From Nitrospinae bacterium bin107 (GTDB lineage Bacteria; UBA8248), in assembly GCA_002238965.1 (NCBI GenBank), contig MPNJ01000002.1, positions 299,418 to 363,417 on the forward strand: a DNA stretch of 64,000 nt, written 5' to 3'. Shown here in pieces: positions 32,932 through 42,637 of the stretch. Numbering within the stretch: the first letter of the stretch is position 1; each line of letters starts with the position of its first letter. The notes under the pieces are model-generated. The model made no database searches, had not been told where the DNA came from, and saw only the letters and a list, made by a program, of their open reading frames with translations. The translations under genes and the position numbers were made by a program.

Positions 32932-34602
32932 ATGCCGTCTTCAGAAACAGATACCACGCCCGCCGCTCAGAAACGGCTTTCTCGTATGCGCATCGTTCTC
33001 GCCGGCCACAACGTCGACGTCGACGTACTCCGCCAGATGAAAAAAGAGATCATCGAGCCCGCCGCCCGCGGCTGGGAGGAGAGCCGTCTCGACGCCATGA
33101 GCGAAGCCGAACTGCGCGCACAGGCGGCGGAGCTCCAGCGCCGGTCCGCCGATTTCCTGGAACGCGACAACCTGACGCCCGAGCCCATCAGCGCGTCCTA
33201 TGCGCGCATCAGCCGCGACCCGCGGCCCATCGACGAACTCCGCGCCATCGCGCGCGAAGAGGTGGAGAAGGCGCGAAAGAGCAACCAGACCATCATCTTC
33301 GGCTACGGGCACAGTTCCGTGGCCGAGCACGCTAGCTTCAACATCGACGTCATCGGCGTGAGCCGCTACGCGGTGGAGGAGATTCAGAAATTCAGGCTCC
33401 TGGCCTACACCGAGAAGAGCCAGCGCTACATCCTGCTCGAAGACGATTTCGTCATCCCTGAGGAGATCGAGAAAGCAGGCCTCAAAAACCTCTTCGTACG
33501 GACGATAAAGGCCCAGAACGCCTGCTACCACGTGCTGTACGAGAAGCTCAGGCCCTGGGTGTTCGACCAGAATCCAGAGCTCGCCGCCAAGAAGAGAAAC
33601 CACAAGACGCTGGAGGGCTGGGCCAAGGAGGACGCGCGCTACATCGTCTCCTTCGCCACGGAATCACAGATCGGCATGACGCTCAGCGCGAGGAGCCTCG
33701 AGCACGTCATCTGCCGCTGCGCATCGCATCCCCTCGCGGAAATCAGGGAATACGCGCGCCGTCTGTATGAATGCGTGGGGGGCGTAGCGCCCTCGCTCGT
33801 GAAATACACCGACCCCACCGAATACAACTCCCACACCCGGGCGGCGCTGCGCGAGGCGGCCTCTGACATCCTGGGGCAAGTGGACGAGGAGACCGAACCG
33901 GTTCCGCCCATCGCCCAAGAGAAAGACGTCTCCCTCATCGACGTTACCCCGGACGCGGATGCGCTCATCGCCGCGGCGCTGCTCCATTCTTCCTCAGGGA
34001 AAACGATGCCGCACTGTAAGGCGGCGGCCAAAGAGATGAGCGAGGATGAACGCGCGCGCTTCATCGCCTCCACCTTCAAGCTCATGCGCGGTCACGACGC
34101 CGTGCTTCGCGAATTCGAGAACGTGCGCTGCGTGTTCGAGGTGACGCTTTCCGCAGCGTGTTTCGGGCAGTTAAAACGCCACCGCATGTCCACCCTCAAC
34201 ACCCAGCCCTACGACATCTCTCTGGGCGTGACGGTGCCCTCGGCTATCCCCGAAGCGGGCGCAAGACCTGAGTTTCAGGCCGCCGTGGATGAAACCAACG
34301 CCGCGTACGAGAAAATCGCCGCGCAAACCCCGCTGGCCGCGCCCTACGTGCTCACGAACGCGCATAAACGGCGCGTGCTGTTCTCATCGAACGCGCGCGA
34401 GCTCTACCACGTATCGAGGCTCAGGGAAGACCCCCACGCCCAGTGGGACATTCGCGATAAATCCACGCAGATGATCCGCCTCGCGAAAAAGGTCATGCCC
34501 GCCACCATGCAACTCGCCGTGGGGAAACACCTTTTCGAGGAAACCCACGCGGCGCTCTTTCCGCAGGAAGTCGAGGAAACACAAAAAGAAACCGTCAAGT
34601 AG
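32932..34602 (+). CDS. Double-domain ThyX-like FAD-dependent thymidylate synthase
   Basis: Codes for 556 residues from ATG 32932 (TAAGG upstream), about twice a normal ThyX. First copy: GHSSVAEHA at 126-134 matches the ThyX H-S-P-F-E-H motif, but the RHR of the FAD/dUMP signature is KFR (153-155) before ..EKSQRY. Second copy: QLKRHRMSTLNTQPYD keeps R416-H417-R418 but lacks the downstream S-x-R. Later, LSARSLEHVICRCASHPLAEIREYA and SSNARELYHVSRLREDPHAQWDIR are ThyX C-terminal signatures, one per half. It probably makes dTMP using FADH2 and methylene-tetrahydrofolate, with each half contributing part of the site. Its end overlaps the convergent TRAP gene by 8 nt. Confidence 0.8.
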   Translation: MPSSETDTTPAAQKRLSRMRIVLAGHNVDVDVLRQMKKEIIEPAARGWEESRLDAMSEAELRAQAAELQRRSADFLERDNLTPEPISASYARISRDPRPIDELRAIAREEVEKARKSNQTIIFGYGHSSVAEHASFNIDVIGVSRYAVEEIQKFRLLAYTEKSQRYILLEDDFVIPEEIEKAGLKNLFVRTIKAQNACYHVLYEKLRPWVFDQNPELAAKKRNHKTLEGWAKEDARYIVSFATESQIGMTLSARSLEHVICRCASHPLAEIREYARRLYECVGGVAPSLVKYTDPTEYNSHTRAALREAASDILGQVDEETEPVPPIAQEKDVSLIDVTPDADALIAAALLHSSSGKTMPHCKAAAKEMSEDERARFIASTFKLMRGHDAVLREFENVRCVFEVTLSAACFGQLKRHRMSTLNTQPYDISLGVTVPSAIPEAGARPEFQAAVDETNAAYEKIAAQTPLAAPYVLTNAHKRRVLFSSNARELYHVSRLREDPHAQWDIRDKSTQMIRLAKKVMPATMQLAVGKHLFEETHAALFPQEVEETQKETVK

Positions 34603-36997
34603 CTTCTCCCGAACCCGTCTTCTGCCGGAACAGGACCGCGCCCCCCGCAGCCAGACCCAGAACGTGCAGCCACGCAGGCCCCAGGAACAGGAGCAGGGAC
34701 GCGCCCGTCATGACGGTTCGCAGCGGTGCGCTCATCGGCGCTCTACCGAATCCCATCGTCGCCATCGAGAGAAGCGCGATGCCTGCGCAACTCACGGCGA
34801 GCCGATAAGCCACCGTCCAGTACGTTCCCTCGAGCAACAGGAGTTCGGGGTAGTAGACGAACAGGTACGGCACGATGAAGGCGGTGACCGCCAGCCGGCA
34901 GGCGGTGAAGCCAGTCTGCATCGGGTTCGCGCCCGATATGCCCGACGCGCCGTAGGCGGCCAATGCGACCGGCGGCGTGATCGAGCTGATGACCCCGAAG
35001 TAGAAGATGAAGAAGTGCGCTGCCACCAGCGGCGCGCCCAGGCTCGTGACCGAGGGCGCCACCACGATCACCAAAAGAAGATAGGCGGCGATGGTCGGAA
35101 GCCCCATGCCCATGACGAGCGAGGCGATCATCACCAGGAAAAACGCGAGGAACAGGGAGGTCGCGGCCATCTCCGTCACCAGGATCGATATGCGCACGCC
35201 GACAGCTGCGAGCACCAGGAGGCCGACGATGAGGCCGATGGCCGAGGTGGCCGCGACCAGACCAAGGGCGTTTTTCGCCCCCGCCTCCAGGCTCCTCCAG
35301 ACGGCGCCGCCCAGATCGCGCGCGCTCGCCTTCGCCTCGGGCGTCTCCCCCGCCCTGAACACGGGCAGCGCGATCAGATAGACCACCATGCAGCACAACG
35401 CGATGGGCAGCAAAATCCCGACGAAGGGTATCTGGCCTATCCACCCGAGTTCAGATGGTATCTTCCAGCGCGCCAGACCCAGCGCGACGGGAAAGACGAT
35501 GGGAAGCCCCCGCCATCCGGGAATCGCAGCAAAGCACACCCCGAGCAAAACCAACGCCAGCCTGTGGAGAGGAACCTCTCCCCACATGGGAAGGTGGACG
35601 CTTTGAGATAAGGCCGGCGGCGCGCTCACCGGACCGAAAGCGAAGAAGATGGCCGCCAGGATCAGTGCGCCCGCCAGACAGACCCCAGGGTTTCCCCACC
35701 GCACCCGGATGAACCTCAGCGAACGCACAAGATCCACCATCACAATGAGTGAGACCACCGCCTTGTATCCCGCAAGGCCCGGCGTCTCGCCGCTCACGAT
35801 GCTGCCCAGCAGGATCAGCACAGGGATCAGAAGGTAGCCCCCCTGCTGTATCTGCTCGCGGGCGTCGGGTATTTCCGATCTGTCCATTCTTTCCAGGCCG
35901 AGCCTGCGCGCTTCGAAATAAATCGACGTGGATAGACTGAAGTAATACAGAAAGGCGGGAATCAGCCCGTAGAGCATCAAGTAGACATAAGGAACCTCGA
36001 TGATCTCGGACATGATGAAGACGCTCGCGCCCATGATGGGCGGCACAATCTGCCCGCCGCACGAGGCCACCGCCTCGACTGCGCCTGCGAACAGGCGCGA
36101 GAATCCGGTTCGGATCATCAGCGGTATCGTGAACGTGCCCGTGCTCACCACGTTCGCCATGGTCGAGCCCGAGACCATGCCGAACATCGAACTCGCGACG
36201 ACGGCCGCCTGGGCGGGTCCCCCGCGGAAGCGGCCCGTGAGCGCGAAGGCCAGGTTGATGAGTATCTGCCCGGTGCCCGTCGCCTCCAGCAGGGCGGAGA
36301 ACAGGATGAAGATGAAGATGAACTCGCTCATGATGGCCGAGATGGTTCCGAACGTGCCCTCGGAGGTGAGCCACAGGTAGGCCGCCAGCCGGCTGTGTTC
36401 CTCTCCCTTGAACGTGTAGATGGCCGGGTCGAGAAAACCGCGCCCGGGCCATAGCAGGAACAAGGCGGCGAGGGCGGCGAAGCCCACCGCGACCTTGAGG
36501 CTCGCGTATCGCTTGAGCCCCACGAATATGAGAACACAGGAAAAAAAGATGAGCGTCACGTCGCCCAGGTAGGAGTAGACCACGATGCACAGCGTCACGA
36601 TGAAGAGCGGTACGCCCACCGCGCGGCGCACCATCTCGAGCAGCATGACGGGACCCAGCCCCGCGACGATGAGGTCGAGCCCGGTCTCGGCGCCGCTTCT
36701 GTCCGCCAGGGCTTCTTCCTCGATAATGAGGTAGGTGCAGGCATACAGGGCGAGGCCGATGAAAAGCGCGTCCCACCCGACGGCGAACGCGCGGGCGGAG
36801 GGAGTCATGTTCTCGCGCTCGCGCCAATCCAGCATGGGCCTTGTGAGGAAGACCAGCACGCTCGCGAAGGTAAGCATGGTCGCGCGCTGCGCGAAGGGGG
36901 AGAGAATCCCGAAGCCGACGGTATAGAGTTCGAACAGGGAAAAACCCAGCGCGAGCGCCGTTACGATTCTGGCGTTGAGCCTTCGGTAGGCGTCCAA
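34595..36997 (-). CDS. TRAP transporter fused permease (DctQM-type, TAXI system)
   Basis: Codes for 800 residues from a probable TTG start (AAGGTG upstream). About 18-20 hydrophobic segments. The N-terminal part is DctQ-like, and the large DctM part has GSTMANVVSTGTFTIPLMIRTGFSRLFAGAVEAVASCGGQIVPPIMGASVFIMSE and a repeat of this fold at VMGMGLPTIAAYLLLVIVVAP. The fused 4TM/12TM permease form is typical of TAXI-TRAP systems. It imports an organic acid with Na+ or H+, using the periplasmic binding protein encoded just upstream (37089-38057). The end overlaps the convergent thyX-like gene. Confidence 0.9.
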   Translation of the reverse strand: MDAYRRLNARIVTALALGFSLFELYTVGFGILSPFAQRATMLTFASVLVFLTRPMLDWRERENMTPSARAFAVGWDALFIGLALYACTYLIIEEEALADRSGAETGLDLIVAGLGPVMLLEMVRRAVGVPLFIVTLCIVVYSYLGDVTLIFFSCVLIFVGLKRYASLKVAVGFAALAALFLLWPGRGFLDPAIYTFKGEEHSRLAAYLWLTSEGTFGTISAIMSEFIFIFILFSALLEATGTGQILINLAFALTGRFRGGPAQAAVVASSMFGMVSGSTMANVVSTGTFTIPLMIRTGFSRLFAGAVEAVASCGGQIVPPIMGASVFIMSEIIEVPYVYLMLYGLIPAFLYYFSLSTSIYFEARRLGLERMDRSEIPDAREQIQQGGYLLIPVLILLGSIVSGETPGLAGYKAVVSLIVMVDLVRSLRFIRVRWGNPGVCLAGALILAAIFFAFGPVSAPPALSQSVHLPMWGEVPLHRLALVLLGVCFAAIPGWRGLPIVFPVALGLARWKIPSELGWIGQIPFVGILLPIALCCMVVYLIALPVFRAGETPEAKASARDLGGAVWRSLEAGAKNALGLVAATSAIGLIVGLLVLAAVGVRISILVTEMAATSLFLAFFLVMIASLVMGMGLPTIAAYLLLVIVVAPSVTSLGAPLVAAHFFIFYFGVISSITPPVALAAYGASGISGANPMQTGFTACRLAVTAFIVPYLFVYYPELLLLEGTYWTVAYRLAVSCAGIALLSMATMGFGRAPMSAPLRTVMTGASLLLFLGPAWLHVLGLAAGGAVLFRQKTGSGEAT

Positions 36998-37035
36998 TGC
37001 GGTTCACACCTTAGAAAATGAGGCGAAGAATCCTC

Positions 37036-37066
37036 CCCCCCGTGGATTTTCACATCCACAGGGGGG
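37036..37066 (-). terminator. Intercistronic hairpin between TAXI binding protein and permease genes
   Basis: CCCCCCGTGGA (37036-37046) pairs with TCCACAGGGGGG (37055-37066), one A bulged, loop of 8 nt. It lies just after the binding-protein stop and before the permease start. Such hairpins usually lower permease relative to binding-protein expression, by partial termination or 3'-end protection. Confidence 0.55.
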
Positions 37067-37088
37067 ATTTCCTGATTTTCAGGACGCG

Positions 37089-38057
37089 CTAGCAGCCCTT
37101 GGCGCCCACTTCCTTGTAGTAGCGCTTGGCGCCGTCGTGCAGCGGGAAGGAAAGACCCTGACATGCCCCCGCGAGCGTGACGTTCTTCGCCGCCTTGGCC
37201 GTGCCGTAGAATTCCTTGAGGTTGCCGAACAGGGTTTTCGTCACCTTGTACACGGTGTCGGCGCTCACGTGAGTGCTGGTGGAAAACCCGAAGTTGATGA
37301 AGATGGTGCGGATCGGCTTTTTGTTCACCTGGTTTTTGCCATAGGTGCCCGGCGCGATGGTGGTCGCCGTGAGGCCGGGGCCGTAGGTGGCCACCACGTG
37401 CTTGACGGCCGCCTCGTCCATGTCCACCAGGCGGATTTTCTTGAGCGCCGCCAACTCCTGCACGAGGCCCATCGGCGCCATGCCCATCGTGAGGTGGGCC
37501 GCGACGTTGCCGTTTCTCAACTGTCCGAATCCGCCCCGGAAGCCGGGCGTGCTTTCATTATACTGGCCTTTCTTGAGACCGTGCGCGGGCAGGAAGTAGC
37601 GCGCATACGTCTGCGTGGTGCTGGCGGCCGAGCCCACCGATACCTTCTTTCCCTTCACGTCCTTGAGATTCATAACGCCCGAATCCGCCAGGGCCAGCCA
37701 CTGGAACTGCCCGAAGGGATACGCCAGGACGGCGCGCAGGTTCTTCTTGGGGCCTTCCTTCTTGAAGCGCCTCTCACCTTTATAGGCCCATGCGCCCACC
37801 GGGCCGCCGAGGCCCCAGGCGAACTGCGCCTGGCCCTTGGCGATGATGCGCGCCTGCGCCACCATGCCCTTGGCCGATTGCGGCGTGGCACTGACGCCCG
37901 CCTTCGATTTGAGAATCTTGCTCAGCCCCACGGCGAACTGATAGGGCTGGCCCTTGAGGCCGCCGCCCAGAATAGTGACCGACTGCGCCGACGCGGCGGC
38001 GGTGAAGATGAATACGACTCCAACTGCGAGGATGATGCTCAAACATGTGCGTTTCAT
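37089..38057 (-). CDS. TAXI-family TRAP transporter solute-binding protein
   Basis: Codes for 322 residues; AAGGAGG precedes the ATG. Signal peptide 1-24 (cleavage after ASA). SVTILGGGLKGQPYQFAVGLSKILKSKAGVSATPQSAKGMVAQARIIAKGQAQFAW is the TAXI start, with G-x-x-x-G-x-x-Y replaced by G-x-x-x-G-x-P-Y. The later parts NLKDVKGKKVSVG and GAASTTQ-like loops form the ligand cleft. It captures an unknown carboxylate (TAXI members bind glutamate/2-oxoglutarate-like or other acids) and hands it to the fused permease. Two cysteines lie near the C-terminus. Confidence 0.87.
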   Translation of the reverse strand: MKRTCLSIILAVGVVFIFTAAASAQSVTILGGGLKGQPYQFAVGLSKILKSKAGVSATPQSAKGMVAQARIIAKGQAQFAWGLGGPVGAWAYKGERRFKKEGPKKNLRAVLAYPFGQFQWLALADSGVMNLKDVKGKKVSVGSAASTTQTYARYFLPAHGLKKGQYNESTPGFRGGFGQLRNGNVAAHLTMGMAPMGLVQELAALKKIRLVDMDEAAVKHVVATYGPGLTATTIAPGTYGKNQVNKKPIRTIFINFGFSTSTHVSADTVYKVTKTLFGNLKEFYGTAKAAKNVTLAGACQGLSFPLHDGAKRYYKEVGAKGC

Positions 38058-38416
38058 CGAATTACCTCCTTGGGAAAATGCCGGAAAGGCCCCGCTCGCA
38101 AGCGAGGTGTTCGGAATGAAAATGAATCTCTATGGATCATATGCGCATGGTGCGATGAGATGATCCTAACACAGAAAACCACACTGCCTGAAATGACAGT
38201 TCTGGACTCCATAGGCCCACCCTGGCGCGACGAACCCGGACGTATTTCTCGAATAAAGGGCGGCGGGGGTGAGGTTGTCCGTTATGTTTCTCCCGTGGGA
38301 AAATCTTCCTCCAGACTCAAAATTGACGCAGACCGGCAAAGGGCTTAGGGTGGGAGTGTTCCTTCGGTCTTCAACGCAAAACGCCGCCGGGAAAGGCTAT
38401 TTCTCGAGAGGTCGCC
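38058..38416. other. Divergent promoter spacer without a gene
   Basis: 359 bp between the minus-strand TAXI operon and the plus-strand small-protein genes. It should contain both promoters. No repeat of the classes seen elsewhere and no coding sequence recognised. Confidence 0.5.
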
Positions 38417-38932
38417 ATGGTGACTTTCTTCCAGACGCTCATCCGCCCTGACAGGGAGGAAAGCGCCCAGCGCGCCGAGGTCGCCAAGGCGGCGAACCTG
38501 CTCCAGGTGGGGGAGTTCCAGTTCCTGCAACTCGCCTACAGCGAATGGTACGGCGAGGAGATGTCCGAAGAACTCATCAATCAACTCTTCATGGCCTACA
38601 TGCTCTACGATCAGGTGCCCTTCTGGGCGCGCCGCCATGCGCACCAGATACTGGCCCTGGATAAACAGGGTGATCTGGATGAAAACGACCCCGCCTATCA
38701 CAGGTATGACAAGGATTACGGCAAAAAAATCCCCGCAGACATCAAGCGCTTCATCGTGACCGCCACCCTCATGGTGTCGGTCATGACCGGCATCGTCTGG
38801 CTGAGTCACCTCGTCGCCGGGGAGAGCACTTCTTTCCTGCCGCCATATTTCGAGAAAAAAGAGATGAAGGCCATGGCGAAGGAGCGCAAAATCGAAGAGA
38901 CTTCCCTGGCGCCGGGACGCTACACCAGATAG
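38417..38932 (+). CDS. Uncharacterised membrane-anchored protein
   Basis: Codes for 171 residues. Residues 1-105 are soluble and rich in charged and aromatic residues (FQFLQLAYSEWYGEEMSEELINQLFMAYMLYDQVPFWARRHAHQIL). One membrane span follows at about 112-133 (FIVTATLMVSVMTGIVWLSHLVAG), then a lysine-rich 35-residue tail. No family recognised. The small membrane gene at 38963 is 30 bp downstream, so the two are probably one transcription unit. The opposite gene pair 39207-40057 also encodes small membrane proteins, which suggests a shared envelope function. Confidence 0.65.
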   Translation: MVTFFQTLIRPDREESAQRAEVAKAANLLQVGEFQFLQLAYSEWYGEEMSEELINQLFMAYMLYDQVPFWARRHAHQILALDKQGDLDENDPAYHRYDKDYGKKIPADIKRFIVTATLMVSVMTGIVWLSHLVAGESTSFLPPYFEKKEMKAMAKERKIEETSLAPGRYTR

Positions 38933-38962
38933 GGTGTAAAAACTTTAACGGCAGGATCGCTC

Positions 38963-39163
38963 ATGTTCGAATTCGCAGGCGAGAACCAGCAAGCCGTGAA
39001 CTTCATCTTCCTGTTCGTCACGGGCTTCATCGCCATCAAGGCCATCCGCACGAAAAACCCCGACGGCGGGGCGGATTTCGTGCACCTTCTCTTCGGCTGC
39101 ATCGCCGCGGTGTTCTTCTTTCTGGTCCTGTTCCAGGACGTGCTCGGCATCGTGCGATTCTAA
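38963..39163 (+). CDS. Small two-span membrane protein
   Basis: Codes for 66 residues. Two hydrophobic segments (about 12-27 and 43-62) are separated by KAIRTKNPDGGADFVH. Follows the gene at 38417 by 30 bp, with GGCAGGAT as a weak ribosome site. Function unknown; the size and hairpin shape are those of small accessory subunits. Confidence 0.6.
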   Translation: MFEFAGENQQAVNFIFLFVTGFIAIKAIRTKNPDGGADFVHLLFGCIAAVFFFLVLFQDVLGIVRF

Positions 39164-39206
39164 CGCTTCACTCCCCCGGGTACAGAAAAACGCTTCAAAG
39201 AAAATA

Positions 39207-39821
39207 TCAGGGCTTGTGCATGCGCTGTTCCGCGTCGATTTCCGGCACGCGCAACAGGCGTCTTTCCGGCGGGAGGGCGAGTTGTTCTTTCAGGTATATC
39301 GCGCGCTTGCGCACTGAGGACGGGTTCGGCGTACCGTAGATCACCTTGTCGATGATTCCCGGCCCGTCCACCGCTCCCCGGTCGGTCCTGAGCGCCTCGA
39401 TGTAATCGGCGAGCGCTTCCTTGTAGCGGCCCCTGGTGTCGTGGACGATGCCCCGGTTGGCGTAGGCCGCCGCCATGAGGCCGGCGCCCGTCGCGTCGTC
39501 TGGTTCGATGTTTTTCCTGAGGTAATCGATGATGTAGGTGAGTTCGGCCGAAGCCTTGTCGTATTCCTTCGTCCGGATGAACACCAGCGCGCGGCCCATC
39601 AGCGCGCCGCGGTGGTTGGGCATTTCGCGAAGCGCCCGGTTGAAACTCGTCAGCGCCTCCTCGTAGTTCCCCTCGCTCAGGCGGATATCGCCCTCGCGCG
39701 TGGCGTAATCCCCCGGCTTCTCGTCGGTATACATCTCCCACAGCGCCCATGCGGAAAACATGACGAAAATGAGAATCGCCATGTTCTTGATGAAGCGCTT
39801 GAGTACGCGCGGGTTCATCAT
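39207..39821 (-). CDS. Membrane-anchored TPR protein
   Basis: Codes for 204 residues from the ATG at 39821, which overlaps the stop of the upstream gene (ATGA). N-terminal span at about 12-28 (MAILIFVMFSAWALWEMY). TPR units follow: YATREGDIRLSEGNYEEALTSFNRALREMPNHRGALMGRALVFIRTKEYDKASAELTYII and AAAYANRGIVHDTRGRYKEALADYIEALRTD. The solenoid would face the periplasm and bind another protein. C-terminal 50 residues are basic and proline-containing. Translationally coupled to the small membrane protein 39818-40057. Confidence 0.75.
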   Translation of the reverse strand: MMNPRVLKRFIKNMAILIFVMFSAWALWEMYTDEKPGDYATREGDIRLSEGNYEEALTSFNRALREMPNHRGALMGRALVFIRTKEYDKASAELTYIIDYLRKNIEPDDATGAGLMAAAYANRGIVHDTRGRYKEALADYIEALRTDRGAVDGPGIIDKVIYGTPNPSSVRKRAIYLKEQLALPPERRLLRVPEIDAEQRMHKP

Positions 39822-40057
39822 GGCCCCCGGAAAAGATGCGCCACATAGAAGTAGGAGAACACGAAACAAAGCAGCAGCGCCGTCATACCCGCGCGCTTTT
39901 TGAGGTCGAGGCGTTTTTCGCCGGAGGTTTCCGCCCCGTCTTTTTCCGCCCGCCTGACATAGAGCGTCCAGATGAGTTGACGTACGGGCAGAAACAGCGC
40001 GGCGGCCAGCGCGATGACCCAGAGCAGCGAGTATTGTGCGGTGAACAATTCAGCCAT
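39818..40057 (-). CDS. Small two-span membrane protein, partner of the TPR protein
   Basis: Codes for 79 residues with hydrophobic segments at about 9-27 and 57-75, separated by a charged cytoplasmic loop (YVRRAEKDGAETSGEKRLDLKKR). The stop overlaps the TPR gene start by 4 nt. No family recognised. It lies 95 bp after the symporter gene on the same strand, so the three may be co-transcribed. Confidence 0.65.
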   Translation of the reverse strand: MAELFTAQYSLLWVIALAAALFLPVRQLIWTLYVRRAEKDGAETSGEKRLDLKKRAGMTALLLCFVFSYFYVAHLFRGP

Positions 40058-40152
40058 GCGGTTATTTAGCCATCAGGGCGGCGAAGAAACAACACGGGGG
40101 AGGGACTCTCGCCCCTCCCCCGCATGATGATGCTTTTACATCACGGTCTCGT

Positions 40153-42126
40153 CTAGGACGATCCCGCCTGCTCTGCGACCACGTCGCCGATGTCCTCCAC
40201 AAGCGCCTCGATTTCCGTATCCGGCACCGTGGACATCTCCATCTTGTAGGCGAGCATCCACATCATGCCCACGCCAAGGGCCCAGAAGAGAATCTGCCAG
40301 GCCCAGATAGAGGGCATGCCGAACGTCCATCCTGCGTAACCAGCGTTCGGAGCGCCGAAGATCCAGTTGCCGATGACGGCGCCCGGGCCGATGCCGAAGA
40401 ACATCCAGGCCAGCGTAATGCCCCACGCCATCGGGACGAGGCCTTGTTTCTCCGGCGAGAGCGAAGCGTGCTCGGCCAGGAAGTCGTGGTACTTCTGCCG
40501 GTGAGCCGCCGCCGCCGCGTCCTGCGTTTGCGCGGAGACGATCCAGCACACCGCCACGTTGAAGATGATGCCCCAGCCGGCGGAGTGAATCGTCCACGGC
40601 CAGCGTCCCCAGATGTCGATGCCGATTCCCTTGAGAATCGTGAGGCCGAAGTTCTCCGTGAAGATGACGGCCAAAAGACCCGCCGCCAGACCCCACGTGG
40701 CGCCTTGCCTCGTTATCTTCGGGTACCAGCACACCGCCACCAGCGGCGGCCACATCTGGAAGCCGAAGGCGACGGCGAGTCCTCCAAGCAACACCAGCGC
40801 GTCTCTTGAGAACGTCGCCACAAGGAGCGCCGAGACCACGATGATCAAAACGCCGATCCGGCCCGCCACCTTCTGGGTTTCATGCGAGGCGCCGGGGTTC
40901 AGGTACCTCTTGTAGAGGTCGCGGGTGAGCATGCCGCCCGCCGTGGACATGTACGCCGCCCCCGTGGACTGCATGGCGGCCAGCGCACAGACCGCGAGGA
41001 GTCCGACCAGCCATGGCGCCGCGTCCGCAATGTAGTTGAAATAGTACGGCACCAGCGAGTCGGGCTTTTTCGCAATGGACGCGGCCAGCACGTCCGATAG
41101 CGCAAGTCCCGCTTTGGTCACCGCCGGGTTCGCGCCGAGAAGGTGCGCGCCCATACCCTGGAACGCGGTGAAGAAGAACAGGATGAACCCGATGCCCGCA
41201 GAAGACGCCCAGACCTGCTGGGGCGCGAAGGGGCGCGGGTTGTTGTTCGAGAACGCCCACATGGAGAACGCCGGGGAAGACTGAATCCCCATCAGCGCGA
41301 ACATGTAGGTCAAGCACATGATGCCCGTCCACAGACCGCCCACGGGCGTCTGCTTGCCCAAGCCGGCCGTGAACTGGATGACGCCCGGAATGGCGAAGTA
41401 GGCGTTGTAGTCGCCGCCGCCGTATCCTTTCGTCGTCCCCCACTTGCCCACCGGGGAGGCCGCCAACTTGGCGAGGCCTTCGTTCAGCGCGCCCCATCCG
41501 CCTGCAATGCTGAGCGCGATGAAGCCGGTGATGATGATACCCAGCGCGAGGAGAATGCACTGGAGCGTATCCACGTAGGCAACGGCGCGCAGACCCCCGG
41601 CTGCCACGTAGATGAGCACGACTGCCGAGAGCAGCCACATACCCACGTTAACGCTGAAAGCACCATCGGTCAGCACGTTGAACAAGAAGCCCGAAGCCCC
41701 GAGCTGAACACCGAGGTAGGGAATCGAGAACAGCAGCGCCACGATGACTGTGAGGATGCGGATGGCGTCGCCCTGGAAGTAATCGGCGAACATTTCCCCG
41801 GGCGTGACGTATCCGTAGCGTTTGCCCAGCATCCACTGGCGCTTCAGGAATATCACCCCGGTAAAGGGAATGGTGATGGTGTAGAAGGATGCGTAGGCGT
41901 ACTGGAACCCGTCTCGATAGACCAGTCCCGGGTGTCCCATGAACGTCCACCCCGAAAACGACGTTGCCGTCGCCGCCAGGACGAACACCCACATGGATAG
42001 CTGGCGACCCGCAATGAAATAGTCACCAGCCGTTCTCGCCATCCTCGCGCACTTGATGCCCCAGAAAATGCAGTAGGCCCAATAGAGCACGACGAAGGCG
42101 AATAGCCAGAAGATCTTGGCATTCAT
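40153..42126 (-). CDS. Sodium:solute symporter (SSS family)
   Basis: Codes for 657 residues; AAGGAGG precedes the ATG. Thirteen or more spans. SSS signatures: AGDYFIAGRQLSMWVFVLAATATSFSGWTFMGHPG near the N-terminus (Na+-site and unwound helix region), YVTPGEMFADYFQGDAIRILT, VYVAAGGLRAVAYVDTLQ-type helix and AALAAMQSTGAAYMSTAGGMLTRDLYKRYL (the classic SSS C-terminal signature). The last 60 residues are an acidic cytoplasmic tail (EIEALVEDIGDVVAEQAG). It takes up a small organic solute with Na+; substrate (proline, acetate, pantothenate or sugar) is not determinable. Confidence 0.88.
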   Translation of the reverse strand: MNAKIFWLFAFVVLYWAYCIFWGIKCARMARTAGDYFIAGRQLSMWVFVLAATATSFSGWTFMGHPGLVYRDGFQYAYASFYTITIPFTGVIFLKRQWMLGKRYGYVTPGEMFADYFQGDAIRILTVIVALLFSIPYLGVQLGASGFLFNVLTDGAFSVNVGMWLLSAVVLIYVAAGGLRAVAYVDTLQCILLALGIIITGFIALSIAGGWGALNEGLAKLAASPVGKWGTTKGYGGGDYNAYFAIPGVIQFTAGLGKQTPVGGLWTGIMCLTYMFALMGIQSSPAFSMWAFSNNNPRPFAPQQVWASSAGIGFILFFFTAFQGMGAHLLGANPAVTKAGLALSDVLAASIAKKPDSLVPYYFNYIADAAPWLVGLLAVCALAAMQSTGAAYMSTAGGMLTRDLYKRYLNPGASHETQKVAGRIGVLIIVVSALLVATFSRDALVLLGGLAVAFGFQMWPPLVAVCWYPKITRQGATWGLAAGLLAVIFTENFGLTILKGIGIDIWGRWPWTIHSAGWGIIFNVAVCWIVSAQTQDAAAAAHRQKYHDFLAEHASLSPEKQGLVPMAWGITLAWMFFGIGPGAVIGNWIFGAPNAGYAGWTFGMPSIWAWQILFWALGVGMMWMLAYKMEMSTVPDTEIEALVEDIGDVVAEQAGSS

Positions 42127-42637
42127 ATAAGCGCCTCCTTATTGATAGGAACCAACCCAATTATGCCGCACATCTTCAACGCGAAACCCGAACCGCATCC
42201 CGCGCCGCGAACATTGAGCATCCTCTAATAAAAGATTCCTCCCTCTTGACGGAAACATCGAACATCCACAGGGCGAAATTTTTATTGGCGCATATATAAA
42301 TACGTTCTCAAATATATCCGGTATTGTAACCTTTCCGTAACAAAAAGCAAAACATAAAAAAACGGGGCGTTTCGCCGGAATCCTCCATATAGCGTTATTT
42401 CCAGCAAAAACAACTCTCTCGCGAGGGCGTGGCCGGTGAAAGATTTTCCGAGGAGTAACTGCTTTCTCACAGGTGGATATTATGAAAATCCTAAAATATC
42501 CAGGCGGTGAGGCGAGACCCGAAACCAGCGAAGAGCACTCGCCGGAACGATGAAAATATAGGGGATATTGCAGGGGCATCCCGCAAGAGAGGCAAAGGTG
42601 GTTTTTTGAGGGGGTTGATATCAGATTTCCTGAGAGC
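42127..42637. other. AT-rich spacer with no convincing gene
   Basis: About 510 bp, AT-rich around 42270-42370 (CATATATAAATACG, AAATATATCC). A minus-strand open frame at 42139-42774 runs into the next gene in another frame and has no ribosome site. Expected to hold the symporter promoter. Confidence 0.5.

Noticed and set aside
38417..40057. Cytochrome oxidase accessory cluster
   Set aside because: The small membrane proteins are near the oxidase operon but separated by the symporter, the orphan gene and a tRNA; nothing in their sequence ties them to the oxidase.
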